From Burkholderiales bacterium (GTDB lineage: Bacteria > Pseudomonadota > Gammaproteobacteria > Burkholderiales > Burkholderiaceae_C): 36,303 nt of DNA. The stretch's first letter is position 1. Each line of letters begins with the position of its first letter. Both the position numbers and the translations under genes were made by a program. The stretch lies in contig CP070653.1 in NCBI GenBank assembly GCA_020354665.1, forward strand, positions 2,568,692-2,604,994, written 5' to 3'. Below are positions 12,839 to 22,023 of this stretch, in pieces. The notes beneath the pieces were generated by a model. That model had not been told where the DNA came from, made no database searches, and saw only the letters and a program-made list of their open reading frames with translations.

Positions 12839-15427
12839 ATGGCCCGAGGGGAGGGCGTGGCGGCGAACCCAGTACAGCCTGCCGAAGACGCGGTGCCGAA
12901 CCGCAAACACGAGGCGGCGCAGCGGCCGAGCGGCGCGTGGCTGCTGATGGGGTCGGCCGCGGGGTGGCTTGCGGGCATCGCGCTGCAGATTCGACAGGCT
13001 GAACTGGTCTGGCCCAGCGCGACGGACGGGTCACTGGTCGCCGCCACGCTGCTGGCAGGGCTCGCGTGGTTCGTGGTCGCATGGTGCGCGCGATCGATCG
13101 GTCGGCGGTCGATGCTGCTGTTGTTTGTGGCGTCTGCCGCAGCCGCTGCGGCCACCGGCTTCTGCGTCACCGAGTGGCGTGCCGCGATCCGGCTCTCCGA
13201 TACATTGCCGGCCGAGCTGGAGGGAGCCGACCTCGAGCTGACAGGCATCGTGGCCTCGCTGCCCCAGCGCAGCGCGAGTGGCGCGCGCTGGCGCTTCGCC
13301 GTCGAGGCGGCGTGCCGGCCCTCCGGCGAGCCCGTCAGCGTGCCCGCACTGGTGAGCTTGAGCTGGTTCGTGCACGCCGGCGACGCGAGCCTGTCGCAGG
13401 TTGTGCTACCGCGCGCCGGCGAACGCTGGCGCCTGACTGTGCGCCTGCGGCCGCCGCATGGCTTCGCGAATCCGCACGGTTTTGACTTCGAGCTGTGGCT
13501 GTTCGAGCAGGGTGTCCGTGCGACAGGATACGTGCGCTCGAGTCGTGGCGCGGTCACCGAGCGGCTGGCAGTCGCGGCGGCCCATCCCGTCGAGCAGCTC
13601 CGGCAGCGGCTGCGCGACGCGATCGAGACCGAAGTCAGCGACGTGCGCGCGGCAGGGATCGTTGCGGCGCTGGCGATCGGCGACCAGGCGGCGATCGTGC
13701 GCGGCGATTGGGACATCTTTCGCGCCACCGGCGGCGCGCACCTGATGAGCATCAGTGGTCTGCACGTGACGATGCTGGCGTGGCTGACCGGCGGACTGGT
13801 CGGCCGCGCATGGCGGCGCTCGCCGCGCGCGATGCTGCTCTGGCCGGCGGCGTCGGCCGCGCGCTGGCTGGGTCTCGCGGCTGCCGCTGGCTACGCGCTT
13901 CTCGCTGGCTGGGGCGTGCCAGCGCAGCGCACGGTGTGGATGCTTGCCGCCGTGACGCTGCTGCGCACCGCGGGCGTGCGCTGGCCCGGGCCGGCGATCC
14001 TCGTTGTCGCGGCCGTGGCCGTCTGCACCGTCGATCCTTGGGCGATGCTGCAGCCTGGCTTCTGGCTGTCGTTCACCGCGGTCGGCCTGCTGCTTGCCTC
14101 GGAGCCAGCGGTGCCGGCGCGCAGCGAAGCCCATGCGCCGCAGCATGCGGGGCTGGTTGGTGCGTGCCGGCGGCTCGTCGGCCACCTGCGCGCCGGGCTG
14201 CGCACGCAGGTGGTGGCCACCCTCGGCCTGGCGCCGTTGACCCTGGTGCTGTTCCAGCAGGTTTCGCTGGTTGGCTTCGTCGCCAATCTGATCGCGATCC
14301 CGCTCGTCACGCTGGCGATCACGCCGATCGCGCTGCTCGGGGCGCTCGCTGCGCCGTTTTGGTCGATTGCTGGCTGGCTCGTGCAGCAACTCGCCGCCTG
14401 GTTGAGCTGGCTGGCAGCGGCGCCGCTGGCCGTGTTCACGGTCGCGGTGGCCCCGCTGTGGGCGCAAGCTGGCGGCTTGCTGGCGGGAGCGTTGCTGATC
14501 GCGCCGTTGCCATGGCGGATTCGCCTGCTGGCCGCACCGCTGGCCCTGCCGCTGCTTGCTCCGGCGCCGCAGCGCCCGCCGCCTGGCCAGTTCGAGGTCG
14601 TCGCGGCCGATGTCGGCCAGGGCAGCGCTGTGCTCGTGCGCACGCATGCACACGCCTTGCTGTATGACGCCGGGCCGCGCTACTCGGTCGAGAGCGACGC
14701 CGGACAGCGCGTGCTGCTGCCACTGCTGCGCGCGCTCGGTGATCGCCGACTCGATCGACTCGTGTTGAGCCACCGCGATAGCGATCACATCGGCGGCGCC
14801 GGATCGTTGCTGGCTGGCGTGCGCGTCGACGCAGTCAGCAGCTCACTCGATGCCGACCAGGCCCTGCGCGAATCGCCAGCCGTGGCAAGCTGGACGCGCT
14901 GCGAGTCCGGCCAGACCTGGCAATGGGACGGCGTGCGGTTCGACATGCTGCATCCGGCCGCGTCGGCTTACGCAATGAGACTGCCGACCAACGCGATGTC
15001 GTGCGTTCTTGCGGTCACTGATGCGGCGGGCGCGCGGATGCTGCTGACCGGCGACATCCCGGCGGCGCAAGAGCAGGCGACGATCAATCGGCATGGCGAG
15101 GCGCTGCGCGCCGTCGTTCTGTTCGCGCCGCACCACGGCAGCCGCACGTCGTCGAGCGAGCCGCTGCTCGACGCGGTGCAGCCTCGGCTGGCCGTCGTGC
15201 AGGCCGGCTGGCGCAATCGCTTTGGGCATCCTGCACCCGAGGTGCTCGCACGCTACGCGCAGCACGGCGTGCGGATCGTGCGCACCGACCACTGCGGCGC
15301 GTGGCGCTGGCGCAGTGACGACAGCCACGGTCGCTGCGAAAGGGAGGCTTCGCGCCGGTACTGGCATCATCGACCTGGCAGGCCGGGCGGAGGCGCCGCG
15401 GCGTCCGATGAACCCGCCGCCGAGTGA
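12839..15427 (+). CDS. comEC: DNA uptake channel protein ComEC/Rec2
   Basis: An inner-membrane protein of about 862 residues through which single-stranded DNA enters in natural transformation. Parts in order: N-terminal membrane helices (residues 35-105); a DUF4131-type OB-fold region; the competence membrane domain with the signature LMSISGLHVTMLAWL (about residue 305); many helices; and a C-terminal metallo-beta-lactamase-type domain beginning FEVVAADVGQGSAVLV. That domain keeps the metal motif H645-x-D647-x-D649-H650 (LSHRDSDHIGG) and the later FAPHHGSRTSSSEPLL. The start is uncertain: 12839 is preferred over the earlier in-frame ATG at 12704, which would add 45 residues without family character. 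Its last four bases overlap the open frame that leads into the next gene, whose real start is at 15517. Confidence 0.9.
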   Translation: MARGEGVAANPVQPAEDAVPNRKHEAAQRPSGAWLLMGSAAGWLAGIALQIRQAELVWPSATDGSLVAATLLAGLAWFVVAWCARSIGRRSMLLLFVASAAAAAATGFCVTEWRAAIRLSDTLPAELEGADLELTGIVASLPQRSASGARWRFAVEAACRPSGEPVSVPALVSLSWFVHAGDASLSQVVLPRAGERWRLTVRLRPPHGFANPHGFDFELWLFEQGVRATGYVRSSRGAVTERLAVAAAHPVEQLRQRLRDAIETEVSDVRAAGIVAALAIGDQAAIVRGDWDIFRATGGAHLMSISGLHVTMLAWLTGGLVGRAWRRSPRAMLLWPAASAARWLGLAAAAGYALLAGWGVPAQRTVWMLAAVTLLRTAGVRWPGPAILVVAAVAVCTVDPWAMLQPGFWLSFTAVGLLLASEPAVPARSEAHAPQHAGLVGACRRLVGHLRAGLRTQVVATLGLAPLTLVLFQQVSLVGFVANLIAIPLVTLAITPIALLGALAAPFWSIAGWLVQQLAAWLSWLAAAPLAVFTVAVAPLWAQAGGLLAGALLIAPLPWRIRLLAAPLALPLLAPAPQRPPPGQFEVVAADVGQGSAVLVRTHAHALLYDAGPRYSVESDAGQRVLLPLLRALGDRRLDRLVLSHRDSDHIGGAGSLLAGVRVDAVSSSLDADQALRESPAVASWTRCESGQTWQWDGVRFDMLHPAASAYAMRLPTNAMSCVLAVTDAAGARMLLTGDIPAAQEQATINRHGEALRAVVLFAPHHGSRTSSSEPLLDAVQPRLAVVQAGWRNRFGHPAPEVLARYAQHGVRIVRTDHCGAWRWRSDDSHGRCEREASRRYWHHRPGRPGGGAAASDEPAAE

Positions 15428-15516
15428 TGGCGGCGGCCGCGACGAACGGCGCCCGCCGTGCCTGCAGCCACCGCCTGCGCTCATGTCATCATCGACGCAC
15501 ACCGGAGGCCGTGACG

Positions 15517-18078
15517 ATGTCCTCGCAACCCACGCCCACGCCGATCGACGCTCCGCCGGGCTGGCTACGCGAATCGACAACGGCCGATGCCGGCAGCTTC
15601 GACGAGCTGCGCGAACCCGATGGTGCCCTGCGCGCGCCGTGGCAGCGCTTCTTCGGCTGCTACGAAGGCGACGCGGCCGAACTCGACCAGCGCGCGGCAC
15701 TGGTCGCGCAGCAGATCCGCGACGACGGCATCACGCACAACGTCTACAGCGAGCAAGGCACGGCGGCGCGGCCATGGTCGCTGGAACTGCTGCCGTTCCT
15801 CATCGACGCACAGGCGTGGCATCGCATTGAGCGGGGCGTGGCGCAGCGCGCCCGCCTGTTCGATGCGATGCTGCGCGATGCCTACGGGGCGCAGCGGCTG
15901 CTGCGCGACGGACTGCTGCCCCCGGCGTTGGTGTTTGGCAACCCCGGCTTCCTGCGGCCGCTGATGGGTGTTGTGCCGCGGCAAGGTCTGCATCTGCATA
16001 TCGTCGCGTTCGACTTGGCGCGCGGTCCTGACGGGCACTGGTGGGTGGTTTCGCAGCGCACGCAGAACCCGTCGGGGCTGGGCTATGTGATGCAGAACCG
16101 GTTGATCGTCTCGCGGCTGTTTCCCGATGCCTTTCGCGCGCTCGGCGTGCAGCACCTTGCGGCCACTTATCGCCGCTTGCTCGACACCGTCGAGTCGCTC
16201 GCGGCGCAGCTGGCCGGTTCGGCGGCCCCGCGCATCGCGCTGCTGACGCCCGGCCCTTACAACGAGACCTACGTCGAGCACGCCTACCTGGCGCAGTACC
16301 TCGGGGTGCCGCTGGTCGAAGGCGGCGACCTGACGGTGCGCGACGACCGCGTGTTCCTCAAGACGGTGCTCGGGCTGGAGCCGGTGCACGCGCTGCTGCG
16401 CCGGCTCGACGACGACTTCTGTGATCCGCTCGAACTGCGCAGCGATTCGGCGCTCGGCGTGCCGGGCCTCGTGCAGGCGGTTCGCGCCGGACAGGTCGTG
16501 ATGGCCAATGCGCTGGGCAGCGCGTTCCTCGAGTCGCCAGCGGTGCAGGGCTTCCTGCCGGCAATCGGGCGCGCGCTGCTCGGCGAGGAGCTCGAAATGC
16601 CGTCGCTGCCAACCTGGTGGTGCGGCGAGAAGGCCGCATGGCTCGGCGTGCGCGATGCGCTCGCTGACAAAGTGGTGCGTCCCACCCACCTGCGCGGTGG
16701 CGGACAGGTCACGTGGCTGGATGCGCCAGACGAGCGCGCAAAGTGGACGGCGCGCATCGACGCCGACCCGGACGCTTACACGCTGCAGGGGCGGTTGCGG
16801 CTGTCGCAGACGCCGACGTGGCGGGCGGGGCGGCTCGCGCCGAGGCCGGCGGTGCTGCGTGTCTACGCGATCGCCGGTACCGACGGCTGCTGGCACGTGC
16901 TTCCCGGCGGCATGACACGGGTGGCCGGGTCGGAGACAGCGAGCGTGTCGATGCAGCGCGGCGGCAGCAGCCTCGACACCTGGGTGATGAGCGACGCACC
17001 GGTCGACTCGTTCTCGATGCTGCCGCAGCGCCTGCGGGTCGACGACATCGTCGCCCGCCGTCGTCCGGTGGCCAGCCGCGCTGGCGAGAACCTGTTCTGG
17101 CTCGGTCGCTACACCGAGCGTGCCGAGCAGCTGGTGCGACTGGCGCGTGCGACGCTTGGACTGATCGATGATGATGTCGATGCGCCGCAGTCGGTGTTGG
17201 GCGCGGTGTCGGAGCTGGCGCAGCTGCACGGGCTTGCACCGTGGGGGGTGCCGACGTTGCTGCAGGCACCGCACCTGTTCGAGCGCGCAGTGCTCGGCGG
17301 TCTCGATGCCGACGAAGGAACCACCAGCGTCGGGTTCAATCTGCGCGCGCTGGCGCGCGCCGCCGAAAGCCTTCGCGACCGGCTCTCACCCGAGCACTGG
17401 CGCCTCGTGCGCGCGATGACCGATGACTTCACGCAGCGCGTCAGGCCGGTCGGGGCGGGTGCATTGCCGAGCCTGACACAGGCGCTTGCCGCGCTGGATC
17501 ACCTGGCGGTGCAACTCGCGGCGGTGACCGGCGCGCAGACCGACCGCATGACGCGCGACCACGGCTGGCGACTGCTGACCACCGGCCGGCTCATCGAGCG
17601 TTTGCTCGGCCTGGCACAGCAGTGGCGTGAACTCGTGGCTGCGCCGCAGGACGCTCGGGCCGGCGATCCTGCCGTAGCGACCGCCGCCGGCGTCGACCTG
17701 CTGCTCGAACTCGCCGACAGCGCGATCACCTACCGTGCGCGCTATCAGCGACGCGCCGATCTGCTGGCGCTCGTCGATCTGCTGGTGATCGACGACACCA
17801 ACCCGCGCGCCTGGGCCGGTGTGCTGCGCAGGCTGCGTACCGAGTTGCGCAAGCTGCCCGGTGACGATCCCTACATCGAGGCGCTGCTCGCGCGTCTGCC
17901 CGCGCAGGGCGCAGGCATCGCGCTGGAGGAATTGCGGGGTGCAAGCGATGCCGAAATCACGGGGCGCCTGAGTGTGCTGGCCGATCGGCTGATCGACGGC
18001 GGTTGGCAGCTCGCCGGGGACATCGGGCTGCACTACTTCGCCCACGCGGCGGTCGGCGACACGCTGCTGTCGGTTTGA
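15517..18078 (+). CDS. Fusion of a circularly permuted ATP-grasp domain (degenerate) and an alpha-E domain
   Basis: An 853-residue protein. Residues about 25-490 are a circularly permuted type 2 ATP-grasp domain (COG2308 type); residues about 520-845 are an alpha-E domain (COG2307 type), beginning ENLFWLGRYTERAEQL. Family landmarks of the ATP-grasp part are present (TPGPYNETYVEHAYLAQYLG, RLDDDFCDPLELRSDS, VLPGGMTRV). Aligned without gaps to the stand-alone copy at 19166-20602, however, several polar residues are lost: EDN becomes SQR (residues 179-181), KE becomes RP (388-389), and the late Asn becomes Ser (478). It is therefore probably a non-catalytic partner. The alpha-E part keeps ERAE at 534-537, but the second motif ERADN is ERLLG (694-698). 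The ATG at 15517 has GGAGG upstream. It heads a four-gene cluster. Confidence 0.87.
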   Translation: MSSQPTPTPIDAPPGWLRESTTADAGSFDELREPDGALRAPWQRFFGCYEGDAAELDQRAALVAQQIRDDGITHNVYSEQGTAARPWSLELLPFLIDAQAWHRIERGVAQRARLFDAMLRDAYGAQRLLRDGLLPPALVFGNPGFLRPLMGVVPRQGLHLHIVAFDLARGPDGHWWVVSQRTQNPSGLGYVMQNRLIVSRLFPDAFRALGVQHLAATYRRLLDTVESLAAQLAGSAAPRIALLTPGPYNETYVEHAYLAQYLGVPLVEGGDLTVRDDRVFLKTVLGLEPVHALLRRLDDDFCDPLELRSDSALGVPGLVQAVRAGQVVMANALGSAFLESPAVQGFLPAIGRALLGEELEMPSLPTWWCGEKAAWLGVRDALADKVVRPTHLRGGGQVTWLDAPDERAKWTARIDADPDAYTLQGRLRLSQTPTWRAGRLAPRPAVLRVYAIAGTDGCWHVLPGGMTRVAGSETASVSMQRGGSSLDTWVMSDAPVDSFSMLPQRLRVDDIVARRRPVASRAGENLFWLGRYTERAEQLVRLARATLGLIDDDVDAPQSVLGAVSELAQLHGLAPWGVPTLLQAPHLFERAVLGGLDADEGTTSVGFNLRALARAAESLRDRLSPEHWRLVRAMTDDFTQRVRPVGAGALPSLTQALAALDHLAVQLAAVTGAQTDRMTRDHGWRLLTTGRLIERLLGLAQQWRELVAAPQDARAGDPAVATAAGVDLLLELADSAITYRARYQRRADLLALVDLLVIDDTNPRAWAGVLRRLRTELRKLPGDDPYIEALLARLPAQGAGIALEELRGASDAEITGRLSVLADRLIDGGWQLAGDIGLHYFAHAAVGDTLLSV

Positions 18079-18189
18079 AATGCCGATGGTCGCGTCGTTG
18101 CCCGTCTGTGCGCACCGGTCTGCCGCCGGGCGGGCGGCACGGCGTTGGTCCGCCGTCCGCCCGCCATTGCATCGAGAAAGCTCTTCGCC

Positions 18190-19143
18190 GTGGACGATTG
18201 GCTGAGGCTCGCGGTCGAACACGAGACGGTCTACCGGTATGGCGCGGCGGTCGAGTTCGCGCATCACCTCGCTTTCCTGCGGCCCCTGCGGGACGCGAAC
18301 CAGCAGCTCGAGGCGTTCGAGCTCACCGTGCAGCCACCGCCTTCGCACCGCAGTTCGGGATTCGACGCCTGGGGCAACGCGCGAACTTTCTTCAGCGTGA
18401 CCGGTCCGCACGACACGTTGCAGGTGCTCAGCATGAGCCAGGTCAGGACGTCGCCGCGCTTTGCCGGACTCGACGCCGCCGCTTCACCAAGCTGGCAAGC
18501 CGTGCGCGAGCGCCTGCGCTATGCGGCCGGCGCACCGTACGATGCCGCTGCGGAGTTCGTCGCTGCGTCCCCCTATGTTCCTCTCGATCCGGTGCTGCTG
18601 GACTATGCGCGGTCCTCGTTCGCGACCGGCAGGCCGCTGGCGCAGGCGGCGATCGAACTGATGCATCGGGTGCACGGCGAATTTCGCTACGAGGCAGCGA
18701 GCACCGAGGTGCACACGCCGGTCATGCAGGCTTTCGCGCAGCGGCGGGGTGTCTGCCAGGACTTCAGCCATGTGATGATCGGCGCGCTGCGCGGGCTCGG
18801 CCTGGCCGTGCGCTATGTCAGCGGATACCTGCTGACCCGTGGCGACAGCGTCGACGGCGCAGCGGGGCCGACGATGGTCGGCGCGGACGCTTCGCATGCC
18901 TGGGTCTCCGTGTACTGTCCGCAGACTCCCGGTGTGCCGGGCGGGTGGCTCGATCTGGATCCGACCAACGACTGCGTGCCTGCTGCCGGACACGTTCGCT
19001 TGGCCGTCGGCCGCGACTACGGTGACGTGGCGCCGCTGCGCGGCGTGATCCGCGGTGGCGGGCGCCACACGCTGACGGTGCGCGTCAGCACACGCCTCGG
19101 GCCGCCGACCGCCCAGGTCGGGGCTGGCGTGCAACTTGCTTGA
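18190..19143 (+). CDS. Transglutaminase-like protein of the ATP-grasp/alpha-E cluster
   Basis: A 317-residue soluble protein with an N-terminal beta domain (residues 5-110, starting LRLAVEHETVYRYGAAVEFAHH) and a transglutaminase-like cysteine protease core. The catalytic triad is present: C189 in RRGVCQDFSH, H236 in DASHAWVSVY and D257 in LDLDPTND. Proteins of this type may cleave or form amide bonds in peptides; the substrate is unknown. The GTG at 18190 is preferred because family members start just before the HETxYRY motif; a TTG at 18145 is the alternative. The gene lies between two ATP-grasp genes, and the next ORF's frame begins before its stop, so the set is probably one operon. Confidence 0.85.
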   Translation: MDDWLRLAVEHETVYRYGAAVEFAHHLAFLRPLRDANQQLEAFELTVQPPPSHRSSGFDAWGNARTFFSVTGPHDTLQVLSMSQVRTSPRFAGLDAAASPSWQAVRERLRYAAGAPYDAAAEFVAASPYVPLDPVLLDYARSSFATGRPLAQAAIELMHRVHGEFRYEAASTEVHTPVMQAFAQRRGVCQDFSHVMIGALRGLGLAVRYVSGYLLTRGDSVDGAAGPTMVGADASHAWVSVYCPQTPGVPGGWLDLDPTNDCVPAAGHVRLAVGRDYGDVAPLRGVIRGGGRHTLTVRVSTRLGPPTAQVGAGVQLA

Positions 19144-19165
19144 CTACAGTCCAGGAGACGGGGCG

Positions 19166-20602
19166 ATGATGCCGACCTTCGACGAGATGCACGGCACAGA
19201 CAGCGCGGTGCGGGACCATTACCGGACCTATGTCCAGTGGCTGGGCCGGCAGCCGCACGACGCGATGCGGTCACGCCGAGACGAGGCCGAGATGATCTTC
19301 CGCCGCGTCGGCATCACCTTTGCCGTCTATGGCGCGAAGGACGAGGATGGAGCCGGCACCGAGCGGCTGATTCCGTTCGATCTGCTGCCGCGCATCATTC
19401 CGGCGCATGAGTGGCGCGAAATGGCGCGCGGGCTGCGCCAGCGCGTCAGCGCGCTCAATCGCTTCATCCACGACGTCTACCACGACCAGGAGATCCTCAG
19501 GGCCGGCGTCGTGCCCGCCGAGCAGGTGCTCAACAACGCACAGTTCCGCCGCGAGATGATGGGTGTCACCGCGCCCGGCGACATCTACTCGCATATCGCC
19601 GGCATCGACATCGTGCGCGCCGCGCAGCCCGATGGCAGCGGCACCTACTACGTCCTCGAGGACAACCTTCGCGTGCCCAGCGGCGTCAGCTACATGCTCG
19701 AGAACCGCAAGATGATGATGCGGCTGTTTCCCGAGCTGTTCAGCGAGTATCGAGTTGCGCCGGTAGCGCACTACCCCGACCTGCTGCTGGAGACGCTGCG
19801 CGGCGTCGCGCCGGCGGGCGTCAACGAGCCCACCGTCGTGGTGCTCACCCCCGGCAGGTACAACAGCGCGTATTTCGAGCACGCGTTCCTCGCCCAGCAG
19901 ATGGGGGTGGAGCTCGTCGAGGGGCCCGACCTGTTCGTGCGCGACGGCTTCGTCTACATGCGCACGACGCAAGGGCCCAAGCGGGTCGATGTGATCTACC
20001 GGCGCGTCGACGACGACTTTCTCGACCCGAAGGCGTTTCGTGCCGATTCGACGCTCGGCTGCGCCGGCCTGCTCGATGTCTACCGGGCCGGCAACATCAC
20101 GCTGGCCAATGCGATCGGCACTGGCGTGGCCGACGACAAGTCGATCTATCCGTACGTGCCGACGATGATCGAGTTCTACCTTGGCGAGAAGCCGATCCTG
20201 CAGAACGTGCCGACCTACCTGTGCCGCGAGCCGGGCGATCTGAAGTACGTCCTCGACCACCTCGGCGAACTTGTCGTCAAGGAGGTGCACGGCGCCGGTG
20301 GCTACGGCATGCTCGTCGGCCCGGCGGCGACGCGCCAGGAGATCGAGGATTTCCGACGCGCGCTGCAGGCCAAGCCGTCGAACTACATCGCGCAGCCCAC
20401 GCTCAGCCTGTCGACGTGCCCGACCTTCGTCGAGGAGGGCATCGCACCGCGTCACGTCGACCTGCGGCCGTTCGTGCTGTCAGGCAAGAGCGTGCAGATG
20501 GTGCCGGGCGGCTTGACGCGGGTCGCGCTGAAGGCCGGCTCGCTGGTGGTCAACTCGTCGCAGGGTGGCGGAACCAAGGACACCTGGGTGCTGGAGGTCT
20601 GA
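19166..20602 (+). CDS. Circularly permuted ATP-grasp protein (COG2308 type), intact active site
   Basis: A 478-residue protein of the circularly permuted ATP-grasp type 2 family, predicted to be an amide-bond-forming ligase that activates a carboxylate with ATP. Residues expected for the nucleotide/metal site are all there: E165-D166-N167-L-R169 in LEDNLRVPSG, K372-E373 in VVKEVHGAGGYGM, D432 and R434 in HVDLRPFVLSG, and N463 in VVNSSQGGG. Length is normal. The ATG at 19166 has AGGAG eight bases upstream; the next codon but one (19169) is also ATG, and an in-frame TTG at 19136 overlaps the transglutaminase gene. It is followed by its alpha-E partner after five bases. No substrate can be named from sequence. 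Confidence 0.88.
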   Translation: MMPTFDEMHGTDSAVRDHYRTYVQWLGRQPHDAMRSRRDEAEMIFRRVGITFAVYGAKDEDGAGTERLIPFDLLPRIIPAHEWREMARGLRQRVSALNRFIHDVYHDQEILRAGVVPAEQVLNNAQFRREMMGVTAPGDIYSHIAGIDIVRAAQPDGSGTYYVLEDNLRVPSGVSYMLENRKMMMRLFPELFSEYRVAPVAHYPDLLLETLRGVAPAGVNEPTVVVLTPGRYNSAYFEHAFLAQQMGVELVEGPDLFVRDGFVYMRTTQGPKRVDVIYRRVDDDFLDPKAFRADSTLGCAGLLDVYRAGNITLANAIGTGVADDKSIYPYVPTMIEFYLGEKPILQNVPTYLCREPGDLKYVLDHLGELVVKEVHGAGGYGMLVGPAATRQEIEDFRRALQAKPSNYIAQPTLSLSTCPTFVEEGIAPRHVDLRPFVLSGKSVQMVPGGLTRVALKAGSLVVNSSQGGGTKDTWVLEV

Positions 20603-20607
20603 AACCG

Positions 20608-21570
20608 ATGCTTTCTAGAACCGCCGACTGCCTGTACTGGATGGCCCGCTACATGGAGCGGGCCGAGAACACCGCGCGCATGCTGGGTGTCAACTACGAA
20701 ATGTCACTGCTGCCGCAGTCGCGCGATGCCGCCGAACAGGGCTGGCGCGGGCTGCTGTCGATCAGCGAGCTGACTGGCGGCTTCGTGCAGCGGTTCGGCG
20801 AAGTCAACGCGCGCAACGTCTTGGACTTCATGATTCGCGACGAAACCAATCCGTCGTCGATCCTGTCGTGCGTGCGGGCCGCGCGCGAGAACGCACGCGC
20901 GGTGCGCGGCGCGCTCACGACCGAGGTGTGGGAGACGCAGAACCAGACCTGGCTCGAATTCAACCGGCTGCTGCGCGCCGAGACGACGCTGCGCGACCCG
21001 GGGCCGGTCCTCGAGCGCGTGAAGACCCGTTCGCATCTCTCGCGAGGCGTTACGGTCGGCACGATGCTGCAGGACGAGGCGCTGCACTTCCTGCGCATCG
21101 GGACCTTCCTCGAGCGCGCTGACAACACGGCGCGGCTGCTCGACGTCAAGTTCCAGGCGGCACAAAGCGACTTCTTCGGCGTGGCCAGCGGCAGCGACGA
21201 GCTCGAGTACGACTTCTACCACTGGTCGGCAATCCTGCGGTCGGTCTCGGCCTTCGAGGTCTATCGCAAGGTCTACCGTAACGTGATCCTGCCGGAGAAG
21301 GTGGCCGAGCTCTTGATCCTGCGATCCGACATGCCACGTTCGCTGGCCAACTGCGTCAACGAGGTCGTGAGCAACCTGCACCTGGTTGCCAACGAGCAGA
21401 GCCACGAGACGCTGCGGCGTGCCGGGCGGCTGCAGGCCGACCTGCAGTTCGCGCATATCGACGAGATCCTCGCCACTGGGCTGCATGCGTACCTGACGCA
21501 GTTTCTCGACCGCATTGGCGACATCGGCGTGGGCATCAGCCGCGACTTCCTCGTTCCGATGGTGGCGTGA
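20608..21570 (+). CDS. Alpha-E domain protein (COG2307 type)
   Basis: A 320-residue, largely helical protein. Both copies of the family's short acidic motif are intact: ERAEN at residues 17-21 (MARYMERAENTARML) and ERADN at residues 169-173 (FLERADNTARLL). Alpha-E proteins nearly always sit beside circularly permuted ATP-grasp genes and are thought to act with them, but their biochemical role is unknown. The start follows the ATP-grasp stop by five bases, with a GGAGG ribosome site inside the end of that gene, so the pair is translationally linked. It is the last gene of the cluster. Confidence 0.88.
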   Translation: MLSRTADCLYWMARYMERAENTARMLGVNYEMSLLPQSRDAAEQGWRGLLSISELTGGFVQRFGEVNARNVLDFMIRDETNPSSILSCVRAARENARAVRGALTTEVWETQNQTWLEFNRLLRAETTLRDPGPVLERVKTRSHLSRGVTVGTMLQDEALHFLRIGTFLERADNTARLLDVKFQAAQSDFFGVASGSDELEYDFYHWSAILRSVSAFEVYRKVYRNVILPEKVAELLILRSDMPRSLANCVNEVVSNLHLVANEQSHETLRRAGRLQADLQFAHIDEILATGLHAYLTQFLDRIGDIGVGISRDFLVPMVA

Positions 21571-21713
21571 GTTCTCCCCGCGTATGAGGGGCCCGGCGCA
21601 CGGACGCGTCGCCCAGGGGATTAGGCGACTTGCTGGACGGGGCTGCTGACAAGGAACAAAATCACGAATGGAATGCCGGCATAGGTGCCGGTGTCCGGTT
21701 AGCGGTGGTCGTC

Positions 21714-22019
21714 ATGATTTCCTTTTCGAGCAAACCTCGGCAGAACCGTCAGCGCACCCCCGTGCGGAATTCGCTGTCGTCCGATGCCATGCGGCGCCCG
21801 GCAGCGCCGAATGGGCCGGGCGGTCGGTCGCCTTCATCTACGGAGCCGGACCGCGACGATGAGTTGGTCGATCTGGAGCATCTGGCGGAGGCGTTCGCGT
21901 TCAGGGGCGGCTGGCACGACTCGTCGATGGACCTCAGGCGCGGACTGGAGACGCGGGAAGTTCCGCTCGACACCCTGCCCGACGAACTGCGCGACAGTCT
22001 ATTCGGCGACTTGCGCTGA
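21714..22019 (+). CDS. Small hypothetical protein, acidic C-terminal half
   Basis: A possible 101-residue protein that I do not recognise. The first 50 residues are polar and low in complexity (MISFSSKPRQNRQRTPVRN). The second half is acidic and looks like real protein, with DDELVDLEHLAEAFAFRGGWHD and then LETREVPLDTLPDELRD. There are no membrane segments or cysteines. It ends four bases before the convergent mltB-like gene, and the ATG at 21714 has only a weak GGTGG upstream. An in-frame TTG at 21630 would add 28 residues. It is on the same strand as the ATP-grasp cluster, 143 bases downstream, but nothing links it functionally. Confidence 0.5.
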   Translation: MISFSSKPRQNRQRTPVRNSLSSDAMRRPAAPNGPGGRSPSSTEPDRDDELVDLEHLAEAFAFRGGWHDSSMDLRRGLETREVPLDTLPDELRDSLFGDLR

Positions 22020-22023
22020 GCCG

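Noticed and set aside
21571-21713. Possible Anbu peptidase or precursor peptide just after the alpha-E gene
   Set aside because: No frame resembles the proteasome-like Anbu family, and the space is too short for it. No leader-core peptide pattern is seen.
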